Below are positions 19,805-29,012 of a stretch of DNA of 33,041 bases, in pieces (the stretch's first letter is position 1; each line of letters begins with the position of its first letter). The DNA lies in NCBI GenBank assembly GCA_003427395.1, contig BFEA01000538.1, forward strand, positions 481,927 through 514,967, given 5' to 3'. The notes under the pieces are model-generated. The model was not told where the DNA came from, did not search any database, and was given only the letters and a program-made list of their open reading frames with translations. The translations under genes were made by a program, and so were the position numbers. The stretch is from Chara braunii (lineage: Eukaryota; Streptophyta; Charophyceae; Charales; Characeae).

Positions 19805-21418
19805 CTATATTGGTGCTGATCGATGTTCCCTTGTAAGCGGGTTCGCGGTATGCAAACCACGGAGGTGAGTACCGCCGCTTGTCTGCTGCATCCTGGTAAT
19901 CACCATCGCTGGTTGCATATGAGCGGAAGCAGACGTCGAGGGAGGTGGAGGAGGAGGAGGAGGAGGCATAGAAGGAGGAGGGTGAAAGGGAGCATCGGAC
20001 ATTGGTGCTACACTACGGAAGTTGAGCGTGGTCTGGCCTGGTACCTGCGCGCCTCCTGCCCTCTTTCGTGCCGCCGCTCGCGGAGAGCTGAGCAAAAATC
20101 TCGTCGGTTTTTCGGGGATCCGCGTTGGGAGCATAACTCGCGCGAGCAACGCAGGGATCGGATAGTGCCATAAGCGATCCTCCTTCAGCAAGCCCTCCGT
20201 GTCGAGAGTTGCGTCCTTCTGGAGCTCCTTGATATATCCCATCATCAGATCCCTGAGAAAGTGAAAGCTAATGGCGGCAAGTACTCCGTCCCTCCACGTG
20301 GTCCTGAGGTAGTGGATCAACATCGAAGTCCTGATTTTGATCGAGGATATATCAGGGAACAAGACGTCTAGGTGTGCGAGCAGATACCAGAGGGCATGGT
20401 CAAACCAAAGTGGGGTGTCTCCGCAGTCCTTGTTTTTCTCCCTCTTGCACTTGTACTTGAGATAGGGTCTCCCCACACTCCATATCTTCCTGAGGTTCCT
20501 GAGGTCTAGCCTGTCCTGCTGTCTAATAGCTTTGTACCACATCCCCTAGCTCGTATCCCCACACTTATCCGGATCTAATGCGCGCATGGGTGGGAATTTC
20601 AGGTCCTGGGGGTCCAGTGGGGGGACCTTCCCGGAGAACTTGAGCTTCCCTTTTAGTGTCTGTGCCCTAAACTCCTTCACTTGTGCATCCGTGACATTCC
20701 CCAGGAATTGGAGTGCCCTGATGGAGATTGGTGCGATGTGGTTAAAGGTCTCCATCTTCCAAATCGCATGTCGAAAACCCGTGTATGTGTTCTACCCAAT
20801 ACATGGATATCAGGGGAGTGAATGTCGTATATTGGTCCCGCTCAGAGGCATTAACACCCACCCCCCTACTTGTGAGGGGGGAATCCCTGGTGGTGATCCT
20901 AATGGCCACGATTGCGCGTTCCATCTCCTCTCTCTCCTCCGCTTCGATCGCAAGATCATCGCATTTCGTTACTCGGTTGCCATTTGAGGTAGGCGAACCG
21001 TCCATCCGCGTTTCGGGGACCCGCCCTTCTAGGTGTGAGTCGTCCACACCCCAGATCCTAAGGAGGATGCACTCAACCTTTGCAGATCTTCCCCCCATCA
21101 TCCCCACACTCCTTAGCATACTCCTACTTTCTTAACTCAAGACACTCGCATAAGACCCTCAGTTCATCGTCGAATTCCTCCCTACTCCAATCCCATGCTC
21201 CCGCTAGAACAGCAAGGTCACTAAAACAGAGCATCTCAAAGAAATGGGGGAAGCGCCCGGTATCCCATGCATTTTTTATCGTTTCCATGACCCCTGGGTT
21301 TACGCAAGTCATTAAAGCTTGTGTGGGTTTCGCGGGCCAGGCGCATTCTCTTAGCCATGGGAAGTGATGCGTTAACTCATTCCACCAACCCCCAGGGAAC
21401 GATTCCTTGGGAGGCCTC
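19805..21418 (-). pseudogene. ORF1 of the retroelement, unknown function
   Basis: A protein of roughly 530 residues is encoded upstream of the RT on the same strand. It uses one frame from 21418 to 21124, a second to about 20757, and a third to a stop at 19805, with an extra TAG at 20546. It begins after a splice-like CAG (21418-21420) preceded by a C/T tract. It contains Trp-rich segments (GGWWNELTHHFPWL), a charged helix (EAEEREEMERAIVAI), a basic stretch KYKCKREKNKD, and a Pro-rich run of nine prolines near the C-terminus. I recognise no domain, neither zinc knuckle nor GIY-YIG. Its position matches the 5' ORF of a two-part element, but it could also be an upstream exon of the RT gene. Confidence 0.5.
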
Positions 21419-21983
21419 TGCGAATGCGCACAACCATGCATGAAAAAAAGGGAAACATGAAAAAAGGGGGGGGGGGGGAGAGAGAGAGAAGGAGATAACA
21501 GAAAAAGGATTAATGGAGAGGGAGGAGGTAGGAGAATCGGGCGATCAAGTAGACAAGGGGGAATCAGGAAAAGGCATAGAGGATTGAGGAATCTCTTCCC
21601 GAAGGAGGGTAGGCCCTCCGTAAGCCAAAAGTGATGGGACAATGCAGACAGGGGGGTTATCGGGAAAAGTGCAGGGATCAGGAATGGGGGAAGACAGAAC
21701 CACACGCGAGGACAACAAAGATTCGTCAAAGCAAGTCCCTACCAGCTGCCCCAAGATCACATCATCTCTCACCACAGACCTTCGCAACTCGCAACATTTT
21801 TTCATTTCGACATTATCCAGCCATCCCCTCACCAGCGCTCAGACGACTCGGCGTAACCCATAGCCACCATCATCACCTCATTTCCATGCAGGGGCATATA
21901 AGGAACGCCAAGTAGACGCTTCACAGTGCGGCCGGGAGGGGCACCCCCCGACAGCGATCGTGGCAACACGTCCTCCTGAGTCT
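21419..21983. other. Spacer between ORF1 and the right pseudo-LTR
   Basis: No gene is supported. 21450-21500 is a G/A-rich run (CT-rich on the element's strand), followed by unremarkable sequence up to the boundary of the direct repeat at 21984. Confidence 0.5.
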
Positions 21984-22750
21984 GTAGCATGTGTGTGTCA
22001 CATGAGTTTCGCACGAGCACGACACGTCATACTCGTGCTACTCCGACAAAAAGCGTTGACACACTGTGAGCAAAAAAAGCAAGACGCGGGAGGCGATCTT
22101 TCAACACGGCGGGGTAAAACCACTCGACGTGTGTCTATTTGTAGTAGGGGTAAAATCATAGGGTCGTTTTATGGTCGAAGTATGCCAATTATGCATTGGT
22201 GGCGAATCGAAGTGAAAGGGGGTAGGGATGCCCCGTTTTTCAAGGCAGCAACAACAATAAATTACCATCAAAGTACGTAAAAACCATCCGGCAGTAATAC
22301 CGAAAAATACGACAAGTATTGAAAACAATTTATCGCATGCAATTGCTTAGACATGATCATACACTTTCATCATGCTTACTTAGTGAAATTGCAGCAAAGG
22401 ACCGAACATCCCTCGAAGAGATAGAAATGACTAGCTATACCAGAAAAAACACAGAAGATATGAGCGAAGAAATCCACATGAGAGAAGGGAGGTAGCCCAT
22501 TCATTCAAAAAACGATCCACGATCACACCGAATAGTTTCTTCTGCAATTAAAACAAAATACACTGCCCACCTCATTCCTCTGCTGTTAAACACCCAATGG
22601 CATGAGGTTCCTTATGGGAAAAAGGAAACGGGGAATGGAGAGAGGGGGGGAGGGGAGTGGGGGAGGGGGGAAGGGTTATATCCCGCTTCAGCTCTATCAT
22701 CTAGATCCATCGGGTTCCTGCATCCGCGTGGATCATCTCGCCGAATTGCG

Positions 22751-22828
22751 GGAAGGGCATGGCAATTCCCTAAAGCGCTTTTCTGCCCCATGCCACGTGG
22801 GGCGTCATCAGAGGGGGGGACATCTTCC
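22751..22828 (-). ncRNA. Hammerhead ribozyme 2 (in the right pseudo-LTR)
   Basis: The layout is the same as ribozyme 1. CUGAUGA lies at 22805-22811 and stem II at 22784-22804, with one C-A mismatch at its base, where ribozyme 1 has U-A. GAAA lies at 22780-22783. Stem III is AAG/CUU with loop CG, and the cleavage-site U is at 22772. Stem I pairs CCCU/AGGG (22768-22771) and GGAAG/CUUCC (22824-22828 with 22751-22755). The core is complete. The mismatch at the base of stem II may slow it. Confidence 0.83.
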
Positions 22829-23411
22829 ACGATCTGTGGAAGGCGGGGGGTTGGTAGTGGTCGGGTTATGGATGGGGGTGCAGTGAGACAGGGATGATGG
22901 AGGGTTGCGGGGTCGAGGGATGAGGGACGGGGCGGGGTGGAGGAGGAGGGAGAGGTCATGCGGAAGGGGTTGGGGAAGGGAGTAGACGAAGTAGAGGAAG
23001 GAAAGGAAGGAGAGGAACGAAAGGAAGGCCAAAAAGGTGCATGTCGAAGCCTTCGCCACTGTCCTATGCTCCATCGTTCCGCTCCTCACAATGCACGTCG
23101 CCTAGCTAATAACCACACCACCCTTCGACGCCCAGCACAAAGAAGGCAGCAGCAGCTGGCAAGAAAAATGGTTGCGAAGCAGATAGTGCAACGAATCAAC
23201 AACGCAAAGTGCCTAGCAGATAAGTGGAGAAAGATTCTCTCAGAAAGACAAGCAACAAGCATCGCATAGGCTATGGCGAGATTGGGAAGAAGGGCGAGGA
23301 AGAGGAGTATGAACGCGGCGTTTCGCGTTGGTACGGAGGAGGGCAGGTGGGGCAGAGCATGTTCAGCAGGGCAGGTAGAGACGGTATGCATGCCGCTCGG
23401 CCTCGGAGCGC

Positions 23412-23594
23412 TTAGGCGTCAGAGTACGAAAGCGAATCCGGGAAAGTGTCGACTGCTAGGAACCTTACCACTTCCTCCACCTCCTGCTGCTCTTTCTTCA
23501 AGTCCCAGTCGACAAAGAAATCCATGCCGCCCACCGCCTCACTCAACCCTTCGCAATTGAGGAAAACGGAAGCCCTGTTTGCTGTCAGAACCAT
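23412..23594 (-). CDS. Small ORF, right-repeat partner of 16651-16833
   Basis: It has 60 codons from ATG (MVLTAN) to TAA, co-linear with the left copy. Substitutions are mostly amino-acid changing (for example near FLNCEGLSEAVGG and DWDLKKEQQ). See the left copy for interpretation. Confidence 0.25.
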   Translation of the reverse strand: MVLTANRASVFLNCEGLSEAVGGMDFFVDWDLKKEQQEVEEVVRFLAVDTFPDSLSYSDA

Positions 23595-24302
23595 TAACGG
23601 TATTGTGGTCCCATGAATAGAACCCCCGGCGTTCTGTTCTCATATAGTCGCGGTGTCCGTCCGAGAATCGCAGTCTTCTGATGCAAGCTATCGCTCTTAT
23701 TCACCTATTTATACGCATTTATCCTACGTCCAACAAGAGGACACACAAGGGACAAAACAAAAAAGGAGAAAAGAAAAACCAAAAAGGAAAAAGAAAAAAG
23801 GAAAAATGACAGGGACAAGGCGCAGAACAGGAGAAAAGAAAAGGAAAAAAAGAAAGGTAAAAAGTAAAAAGTAAAAAGTAAAAAGTAAAAAAGTAAACAC
23901 GGCCGCAAAACTGAGACTAATCCACGGCCTACGTACAATACCACGCGCCTGCATATCACCCCAGTCCCGGACCTTATTCGTTACGACCCGAAAGCGGGTT
24001 GCTCCCGTAATCATTAGTATGGTCAGTTTTTATTGCCCGGGGGTTTATTCATGAAGCCGGGACCGTGTTATTCCTTCCAGGAACACGAAAGAGAGGAAAA
24101 AAAAAAAAAAAAAAAAAAAAAAGTAGCGGGGGAAGGGAAAAGGAGGAAAACAAACAGAAGGAAAAAAGGAAAAAAGGAAAAAAGGAAAAATAGCAGAGAG
24201 GGAGAGAGAGAGAGGGATGCATGCGCTCGCCAGCTGAATCGTCCAACTTCGGGAGACCGCACTTCCAACATCCATTGCTTCTCTTCCTCACCTTACCTGT
24301 AT

Positions 24303-24330
24303 GAGTGTGTGTGTGTGTGTGTGTGTGTGT
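24303..24330. repeat. (GT)n microsatellite
   Basis: It directly adjoins the right pseudo-LTR. Just beyond, CCCCAT (24354-24359) and ATGGGG (24365-24370) form a perfect 6-bp hairpin with loop ATTCA, in roughly the place where the RT copies carry GGGAATGGGG. Confidence 0.9.
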
Positions 24331-24559
24331 AGTGGGTGTGTAACGTGCGGCTACCCCATATTCAATGGGGAACCGGACCATTCATCTTTTCAAACATAGC
24401 ATCGCACCAGGTTAGCAGTAGGTTAACATAGCATGGGTTAGAAAAATTTTAGAATGTGTCATCAACTCCATAGGAGGATGCATAAAGGATTAATCAGGGG
24501 GGAGCAAATTAGAGGTTAGGTTGATGTTAGAAATGGCTGTCGGAGAGAGCCATAGGGGG

Positions 24560-24623
24560 GGTGCACGCCCTAAAGCACGCTTCTCGCCGCATAGCACCAT
24601 TGCAGCTCATCAGAGGGTCAACC
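24560..24623 (-). ncRNA. Hammerhead ribozyme 3 (mutated core)
   Basis: On the minus strand CUGAUGA (24607-24613) is followed by a 6-bp stem II (GCUGCA 24601-24606 with UGCGGC 24586-24591, one G-U pair, 9-base loop). Then comes GAGA (24582-24585) in place of GAAA. Stem III is AAG/CUU with loop CGUG and the site base is U at 24572. Stem I is CCCU/AGGG plus GGU/ACC across an internal loop. The fold is complete, but A14 is changed to G, which should cripple cleavage. Stem and loop sequences differ from ribozymes 1 and 2, so this is an older, separate copy. Confidence 0.75.
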
Positions 24624-25287
24624 ACTGGCTCCCGTTAGTAGGTATTAGTGTTAGTTATGGGAAAACGACAAGCAAATAATGTATGGCGACGATTCGAGTC
24701 TTACCTGTGGTTGGAAAGCTTGTGAAGATGAAGCATCGTCAACGGCAGCCATCGCCTTTTGAAGGTCTTGTCTTACCGCAACTTGCAACAAATTGCACTT
24801 GAACTGCAATCGCTAGAGCGTGTGTTAGATTATGGTCAGCTCATACTCAGCTTACACAGGTCTAGCCGTATAGACGAGCTTGGAAAAGACGCTCGTTTTT
24901 TAGTAGGGGAGAGAAAAGGGGTGGGGGGGAAGAAGCAGGAACTGTGCTCAGATGACGAAGGCGTGGTGTTACCGCCGACAGAGGTTCGCTTTGCAGTACA
25001 AGTCTGCTTGTGAGTCTGTTCGGCAATGCTGCGACTGCTTGTTCGAGTCATGGTTAATATTATACTTGTATACGAGTAGTAGTATGCGAGCTGGTAGAAG
25101 GTGGTGGGATATGGTTTATTCTGGAGGGTGTATGGGTGTGAGTTTATTTTGCGAGGTTGTTTTGCAATGGGTTTCGGGACGAGGCATGTGAGTTTGCGCT
25201 ATGCTGATAGCGTGTGTCTGTGGGTGTTATGTATGGTTTGCATGGGTTCTGTTTACTACGCTTGCTTGATAATTTTAGTTGCGGAGC
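24624..25287. other. Stretch without a recognised gene
   Basis: An 84-codon plus-strand frame (24759-25013) has plausible composition early on (RNLQQIALELQSLERVLDYG) but no recognisable family and no partner in the window. It may be a relic. Nothing else is supported. Confidence 0.4.
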
Positions 25288-25614
25288 GTGTGTTTTTTTG
25301 TCTGAAGTGCAGAAGTTGTATTGAGACTTGTCTTTTTGCAACAAGTCGAGCCTATTGGGTATGGGTGTTGTAAGCGTAGTTTTAGCAGTCACGACTGGAC
25401 GTTGTAAGCATAATTTTAGCAGGCATAACTGAAGTGTGTATTTTTTGTCTGTAGTGCAGCAGTTGTGCTTAGTCATGTCTTGTTGCAGCGAGCCAAGCAT
25501 ATGGGGTATGGGCGTTGTGAGCGTCTGTTTATGTTATAGAAGTTGTGCAGAGTCTTGTCTTGTTGCACCGAGCCGAGTATATGGGGTATGGGCGTTGTCA
25601 GCGTTGTTTTAGCA
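25288..25614 (+). repeat. Three diverged tandem units of about 100-145 bp
   Basis: Units start near 25288, 25434 and 25538. Each contains GTGCAG(A/C)AGTTGT, a TCTTGT(T)GCA block, GAGCC(A/G)AG, TATGGGGTATGGGCGTTGT and AGCGT. Unit 1 carries an extra internal partial duplication (GTTGTAAGC at 25367 and again at about 25401). The sequence between units is T-rich. Confidence 0.7.
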
Positions 25615-26189
25615 TCTATTAGTCGTTTCGCATGTTAGTTTTGTGTTGGGCTATAGCGTATGCGGTGTTTGTAGATTTCGTGGCAGCTTTCTGGCGCAAC
25701 GTCATGGCAGTCTCGTCCTTTTCATGCCATGTTGTCCGGAGGATATTTGGTTGTCGCGTAGGTAGGGAGTGAGGCCGACATTTTTCTTCGTTTTTGGAGT
25801 GTGTGCGTTGTTATGTTGTGTGCCTTTTAGTTTTACTTGGTGGTGTTGGGTTTTAATTTTCATCCCATAACTTTGTTTGTGCGTTCATAACTTTGTGTAT
25901 ATTTAGTGGGTTAACGAGTAAGATTTGTGTGGTGTCGAGTTAAAGGAAGTGATGTATCAACCGTTTAAGGTTGTTATATGCCGGAAACCTGGTCCGGCGT
26001 CCCTTACATATGAACCGCAGCCATCCAGGGCTGGGAAAAGCACTCCCGACCAATCCCATCTCCGACTGCAGCAAAATTTCATCAAAAGTTACTCGGACCC
26101 TAGCCACTACTAGTGAGCCAGAAAATTTTGAATCTATAACCTCTAGACACAATCTATAACTTCAGACACAATAAACAAAACCTAATTAT
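25615..26189. other. Non-coding stretch
   Basis: No gene is supported. Short overlapping open frames near 25925-26159 lie on both strands and have no recognisable features. Confidence 0.45.
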
Positions 26190-26510
26190 TACTAAGTGGC
26201 CAAAGGTTGCCCAAACCATAACCACTACTAAACAACCCTAAGAAACAAGAACAATCCGAAAAAATTTCTGAATCGATATCTACTAAACTCAGCAAGCGAA
26301 AAAATCCGTGACGGTTGGTCACACCGTAATTACTAATCATTAGAAGTTACTCAAACCCTAATTACTACTAAATGGCTAATCCATCAAGGTTGCTCAACCC
26401 TTACTACTATTAAACAACTCTAAGAAACAAGAACAATTAAACTTATTAAACTCAATAAGAGAGAAAATTCACAAAAGGTTAGTCAAACCCTAAATACCAA
26501 TCTAAACAAT
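26190..26510. repeat. Degenerate AT-rich duplicated segment
   Basis: Two copies of a segment of 120-136 bp are visible, at about 26201-26336 and 26380-26500. They share AAGGTTGC(C/T)CAA, ACTACTA(A/T)TAAACAAC or similar, CTAAGAAACAAGAACAAT, AAACTCA and GTTGGTCA/GTTAGTCA blocks. Single CCCTAAA-type heptamers occur but do not form a telomere-like array. Confidence 0.55.
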
Positions 26511-27239
26511 TCGCAATCAGAGTTTATACCGTAGGTGCCTGAAGCCGGTGTTCCCTCCGAGAAAGATGTGAAATCGACAATTCATTCACAAGGACCGTAA
26601 TTTATGCATTAAACACCAGAAATCGCCAGCAGCAAACCCCATTATAATGAAGAACTAACCCTAACAGAAGAGAAGCGCAACCGCACAATAAAATCTACAA
26701 AATATGGTGAACACAATCTAGAATCCGTCAAAGATCCAAAGATCCGGAGGTCCTAAGCAACACCACGGCCAAAGCAGGAGTATAGGCAACAGTGGACAAA
26801 CCCCGGTCATGGTTGAAGCCCTGGCTCAAGCATTTTGTCAGCACCGGTGGGCAATACCAGTCGCAGTGTGAAGTCCATCATCTCTCTCCCGTAAGTCGAT
26901 GTTTGTCGATGTACTCTCTTCCTTCGTCTCTAGCTCTTCATCCCGATGAAACTGCATCCCCGGCGGTAATCGTGTTCCGTATCTATAATCAGAGGGCAAA
27001 ACCCCTAATCAGGTGATAATATTGATATGCACGACGCACAGATCCTGCTCGCTGACCGACCCCACATCTCCCCCTTCCTTCCTCGGTCAAACTAGGATTA
27101 CCGACTGTCGTCGGCCAAAACCAGTCATGGTAGGTGCATGGTTATGCCCCCTTGAAGCGGTGTCCACCTCAGCGCCCACGTGCTCTATCGCCTCTCCGTT
27201 CCCACCATTCCCAACAACAAGCTCTGGCTAGGCGCAACC
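26511..27239. other. Non-coding stretch
   Basis: No gene is supported. It has mixed composition, with short frames on the plus strand that lack recognisable domains. Confidence 0.45.
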
Positions 27240-27315
27240 AAATTCCCTACCCCTGTGCGATCCCCCGCTGCCTGCGCGTCGCAGTGACAATGCGTTACCG
27301 CTGCGCTAACTGCCT
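27240..27315 (-). tRNA. tRNA-like SINE head
   Basis: On the minus strand TTAGCGCAGCGGTAACGC (27293-27310) is a near-ideal tRNA D-arm and pol III A box, with GCG/CGC pairing around an AGCGGTAA loop. About 40 bases on, GGGGATCGCAC (27258 region) resembles a decayed B box. A 7-base GAGGCAG precedes it, as an acceptor strand would, but I cannot find its partner. A poly-T run (poly-A on this strand) lies just upstream at 27332-27348. Confidence 0.4.
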
Positions 27316-27533
27316 CTACTGAACAACCTTTCTTTTTTTTTTTTTTTTGTTGTTGTTGACTTTTAACAATTTAGGATGGGTAGTATTTGCTTTATATCAA
27401 TTTTATTTAATTGTTAGTTTATATGTTTATTATATTTATTTGTTTGCTAGTTAGTAATTATGTGGCTCTTTTTTTTTAATTAATTTGCATTTTATTATTT
27501 TATTATTATTATTTAGTATTATTATTTATTATT
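27316..27533. other. AT-rich spacer
   Basis: Poly-T and ATT-repeat sequence with no gene. It is the target into which the hAT-like element below inserted. Confidence 0.7.
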
Positions 27534-27552
27534 ATTATTTACAGGGTCACCA

Positions 27553-27598
27553 GCCCGTACGTACGGAGGTCCCCGGGCAGACCTCCGTACGTACGGGC
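27553..27598. repeat. 19-bp perfect hairpin inside the hAT-like terminus
   Basis: GCCCGTACGTACGGAGGTC (27553-27571) is exactly complementary to 27580-27598, with loop CCCGGGCA. It starts one base after the terminal inverted repeat. The matching right end carries a 10-bp hairpin (GCGTTCGGCC 28480-28489 with GGCCGAACGC 28495-28504). Confidence 0.92.
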
Positions 27599-28128
27599 GT
27601 TCGGGGTCCCGTATGGGGTATGAACCTGACGGCATTCGGCCCCCGCCAAAACTTATTTCGGCGCCCAAAAATAATTATGTTTTTCTCAATTTTTTTTTGT
27701 GCGTTCTTTATGACGTGAGGTACATGCTGGTAAAATTTCAGGTCATTTGGCGAAGCCAAGTAAGAACTAAAAATCGCCAAAGATGGCGGTGTCAAAACGT
27801 GCTCGCCCAAGTATTTTTTCACTTTTCACTTTTTGTTTTCACTTTAGTTCGGGGTCTGAATAATTTTATTACTTTTTTGAAACTTTTTTAGTGGGTTTTG
27901 TATTATGTGAAGTACATAACTGTAAATTTTCAGGGCATTTAGCTATGCCAAAAAAAATTGAAAAATCGCCAAAGATGGTGGTGTCGAAAAAATGCTCGCA
28001 CACTCACTAAATTTAATTCTTTTTTTATTTTTATTTATTTTTATTATTAGTATTTTATTTTTATTTCAAGTTTGGTAAGGAACTCGGATGTAATAATCAG
28101 GCAAATCTTGTTTAATTTATTTTTCTAC

Positions 28129-28430
28129 ATAACATACTAGGCTACCAGCCGGGCCGCCCGGGTCCCGGGTGGCCAGCCCGTGCAAGGACCAAGGAAGCTC
28201 CCAGCAAAAAAAAAAAAAAAAAAACCCCTCCTAAAAATCCAAAAAAAAAACTACGTTATGCAGAATTAATAAAATGAACAACTTTTGCCTCACGGTCACA
28301 TCAAAATTCTCAACCAGATTTAAAATAAACAATAAAATGTAAAAATATTTTTTTTCTTTGTATTTCCTTTTATTTTTTTGGCCCGGCCGGCCAAGTGACC
28401 CCGGGCCACTCCGGTAGCCTAGATAACATA
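28129..28430. mobile_element. MITE copy 1, nested in the hAT-like element
   Basis: Perfect 10-bp terminal inverted repeats, CTAGGCTACC (28137-28146) and GGTAGCCTAG (28413-28422), flanked by the identical octamer ATAACATA (28129-28136 and 28423-28430). The element is 286 bp, non-coding, GC-rich at the ends (GCCGGGC, CCCGGG) and A/T-rich in the middle. The 8-bp duplication suggests hAT-type mobilisation. Since it interrupts the larger element, it inserted later. Confidence 0.92.
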
Positions 28431-28524
28431 TCTTTTTTTCAGATTTTTTTGATGACTTTTTTTTTTTTTTTTTTTGTCTGCGTTCGGCCCGAACGGCCGA
28501 ACGCATCCCCAAGGGGTCCCATAC

Positions 28525-28566
28525 GTTCGGGCGTTCCGGTTCGGGCGTTCGAGTTCGGGCGTTCGG
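28525..28566 (+). repeat. 3 x 14-bp tandem repeat
   Basis: Three units of GTTCGGGCGTTC plus two variable bases lie in the right subterminal region of the hAT-like element. The left subterminal region has the related GTACGGGCGTTCGG (27591-27604). Confidence 0.85.
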
Positions 28567-28727
28567 CCCACCCCGAACGCCGGTTACCCTGATTATTTAT
28601 TTTTATTTTTTATAAATAAAATATTATTTTATATTTTTTAATTATTATTATTTATTATTATTTTTTACTTTTTTATTTTAGTTAATATAATTTAATTTTA
28701 ATTATCACTCTTTTTTTTTTTTTAATA

Positions 28728-29012
28728 GATTTTTTCTAGGCTACCAGCCGGGGCGCCCGGGTCCCAGGTGGCCAGCCCGTGCAAGGACTCCCAGCAAAAA
28801 AAACAAAAAAAACCCAAAAAATCTGAAACAAAACTATGTCATGCAAAAAAATAAACTGAACAACTTTTGCCTCAGGGTCATATCGAAATTCTTTACCAAT
28901 TTTAAAATAAAAATAAAAGTTTAAAAATATTATTTTTATTTTTATTTTTTTTAATTTTTTTGGCCCGGCCGGGCAAGTGACCCCGGGGCACTCTGATAGC
29001 CTAGGATTTTTT
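28728..29012. mobile_element. MITE copy 2
   Basis: It is the same family as copy 1. CTAGGCTACC (28736-28745) and GATAGCCTAG (28995-29004) are terminal repeats with one mismatch, flanked by the octamer GATTTTTT on both sides (28728-28735 and 29005-29012). The 269-bp body aligns to copy 1 along its length (CCAGCCCGTGCAAGGAC, ACAACTTTTGCCTCA, GGGTCA, CCGGGC-AAGTGACCCC blocks). Separate target duplications show two independent insertions. Confidence 0.9.

Larger units (their letters stand above)
21984..24302 (-). mobile_element. Right direct repeat (pseudo-LTR) of the retroelement
   Basis: This 2319-bp segment is the partner of 15231-17508. On the element's strand it lies upstream of ORF1, so it acts as the 5' region (leader and presumably promoter) of this copy. 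At its left end the duplication stops at CTGTAGCAT and runs into ORF1-side sequence with no GT run, unlike the left copy. At its right end it meets (GT)n at 24303, as the left copy does at 17509. Several indels relative to the left copy are 3 bp long within GAG-type repeats. Confidence 0.8.
27534..28599. mobile_element. hAT-type non-autonomous DNA transposon (1050 bp) with 8-bp target duplication
   Basis: CAGGGTCACC at 27542-27551 and GGTTACCCTG at 28582-28591 form terminal inverted repeats with one mismatch. Both ends are flanked by the identical octamer ATTATTTA (27534-27541 and 28592-28599). An 8-bp duplication and CAGGG termini are typical of the hAT superfamily. Subterminal GC-rich blocks contain CGGGCGTTCGG-like repeats at both ends, plausible transposase-binding sites. 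There is no transposase ORF. The interior carries a diverged 98-bp duplication (27709-27806 and 27902-27999, sharing AATCGCCAAAGATGG) and hosts a nested MITE at 28137-28422. Removing that MITE and one copy of its duplicated octamer gives an original length of about 756 bp. Confidence 0.88.

Noticed and set aside
17713-21418. GIY-YIG endonuclease of canonical Penelope elements
   Set aside because: I looked downstream of the RT and within ORF1 and found no GIY...YIG pattern. The element may lack it, or it may be lost in this copy.
15231-24302. Classical LTR retrotransposon
   Set aside because: There are no TG...CA termini, primer-binding site or polypurine tract in the right places, and no protease, RNase H or integrase. 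The repeats carry hammerheads and abut CA runs instead.
26190-26510. Interstitial telomere repeats (CCCTAAA)
   Set aside because: Only isolated heptamer-like words inside AT-rich sequence, with no tandem array.
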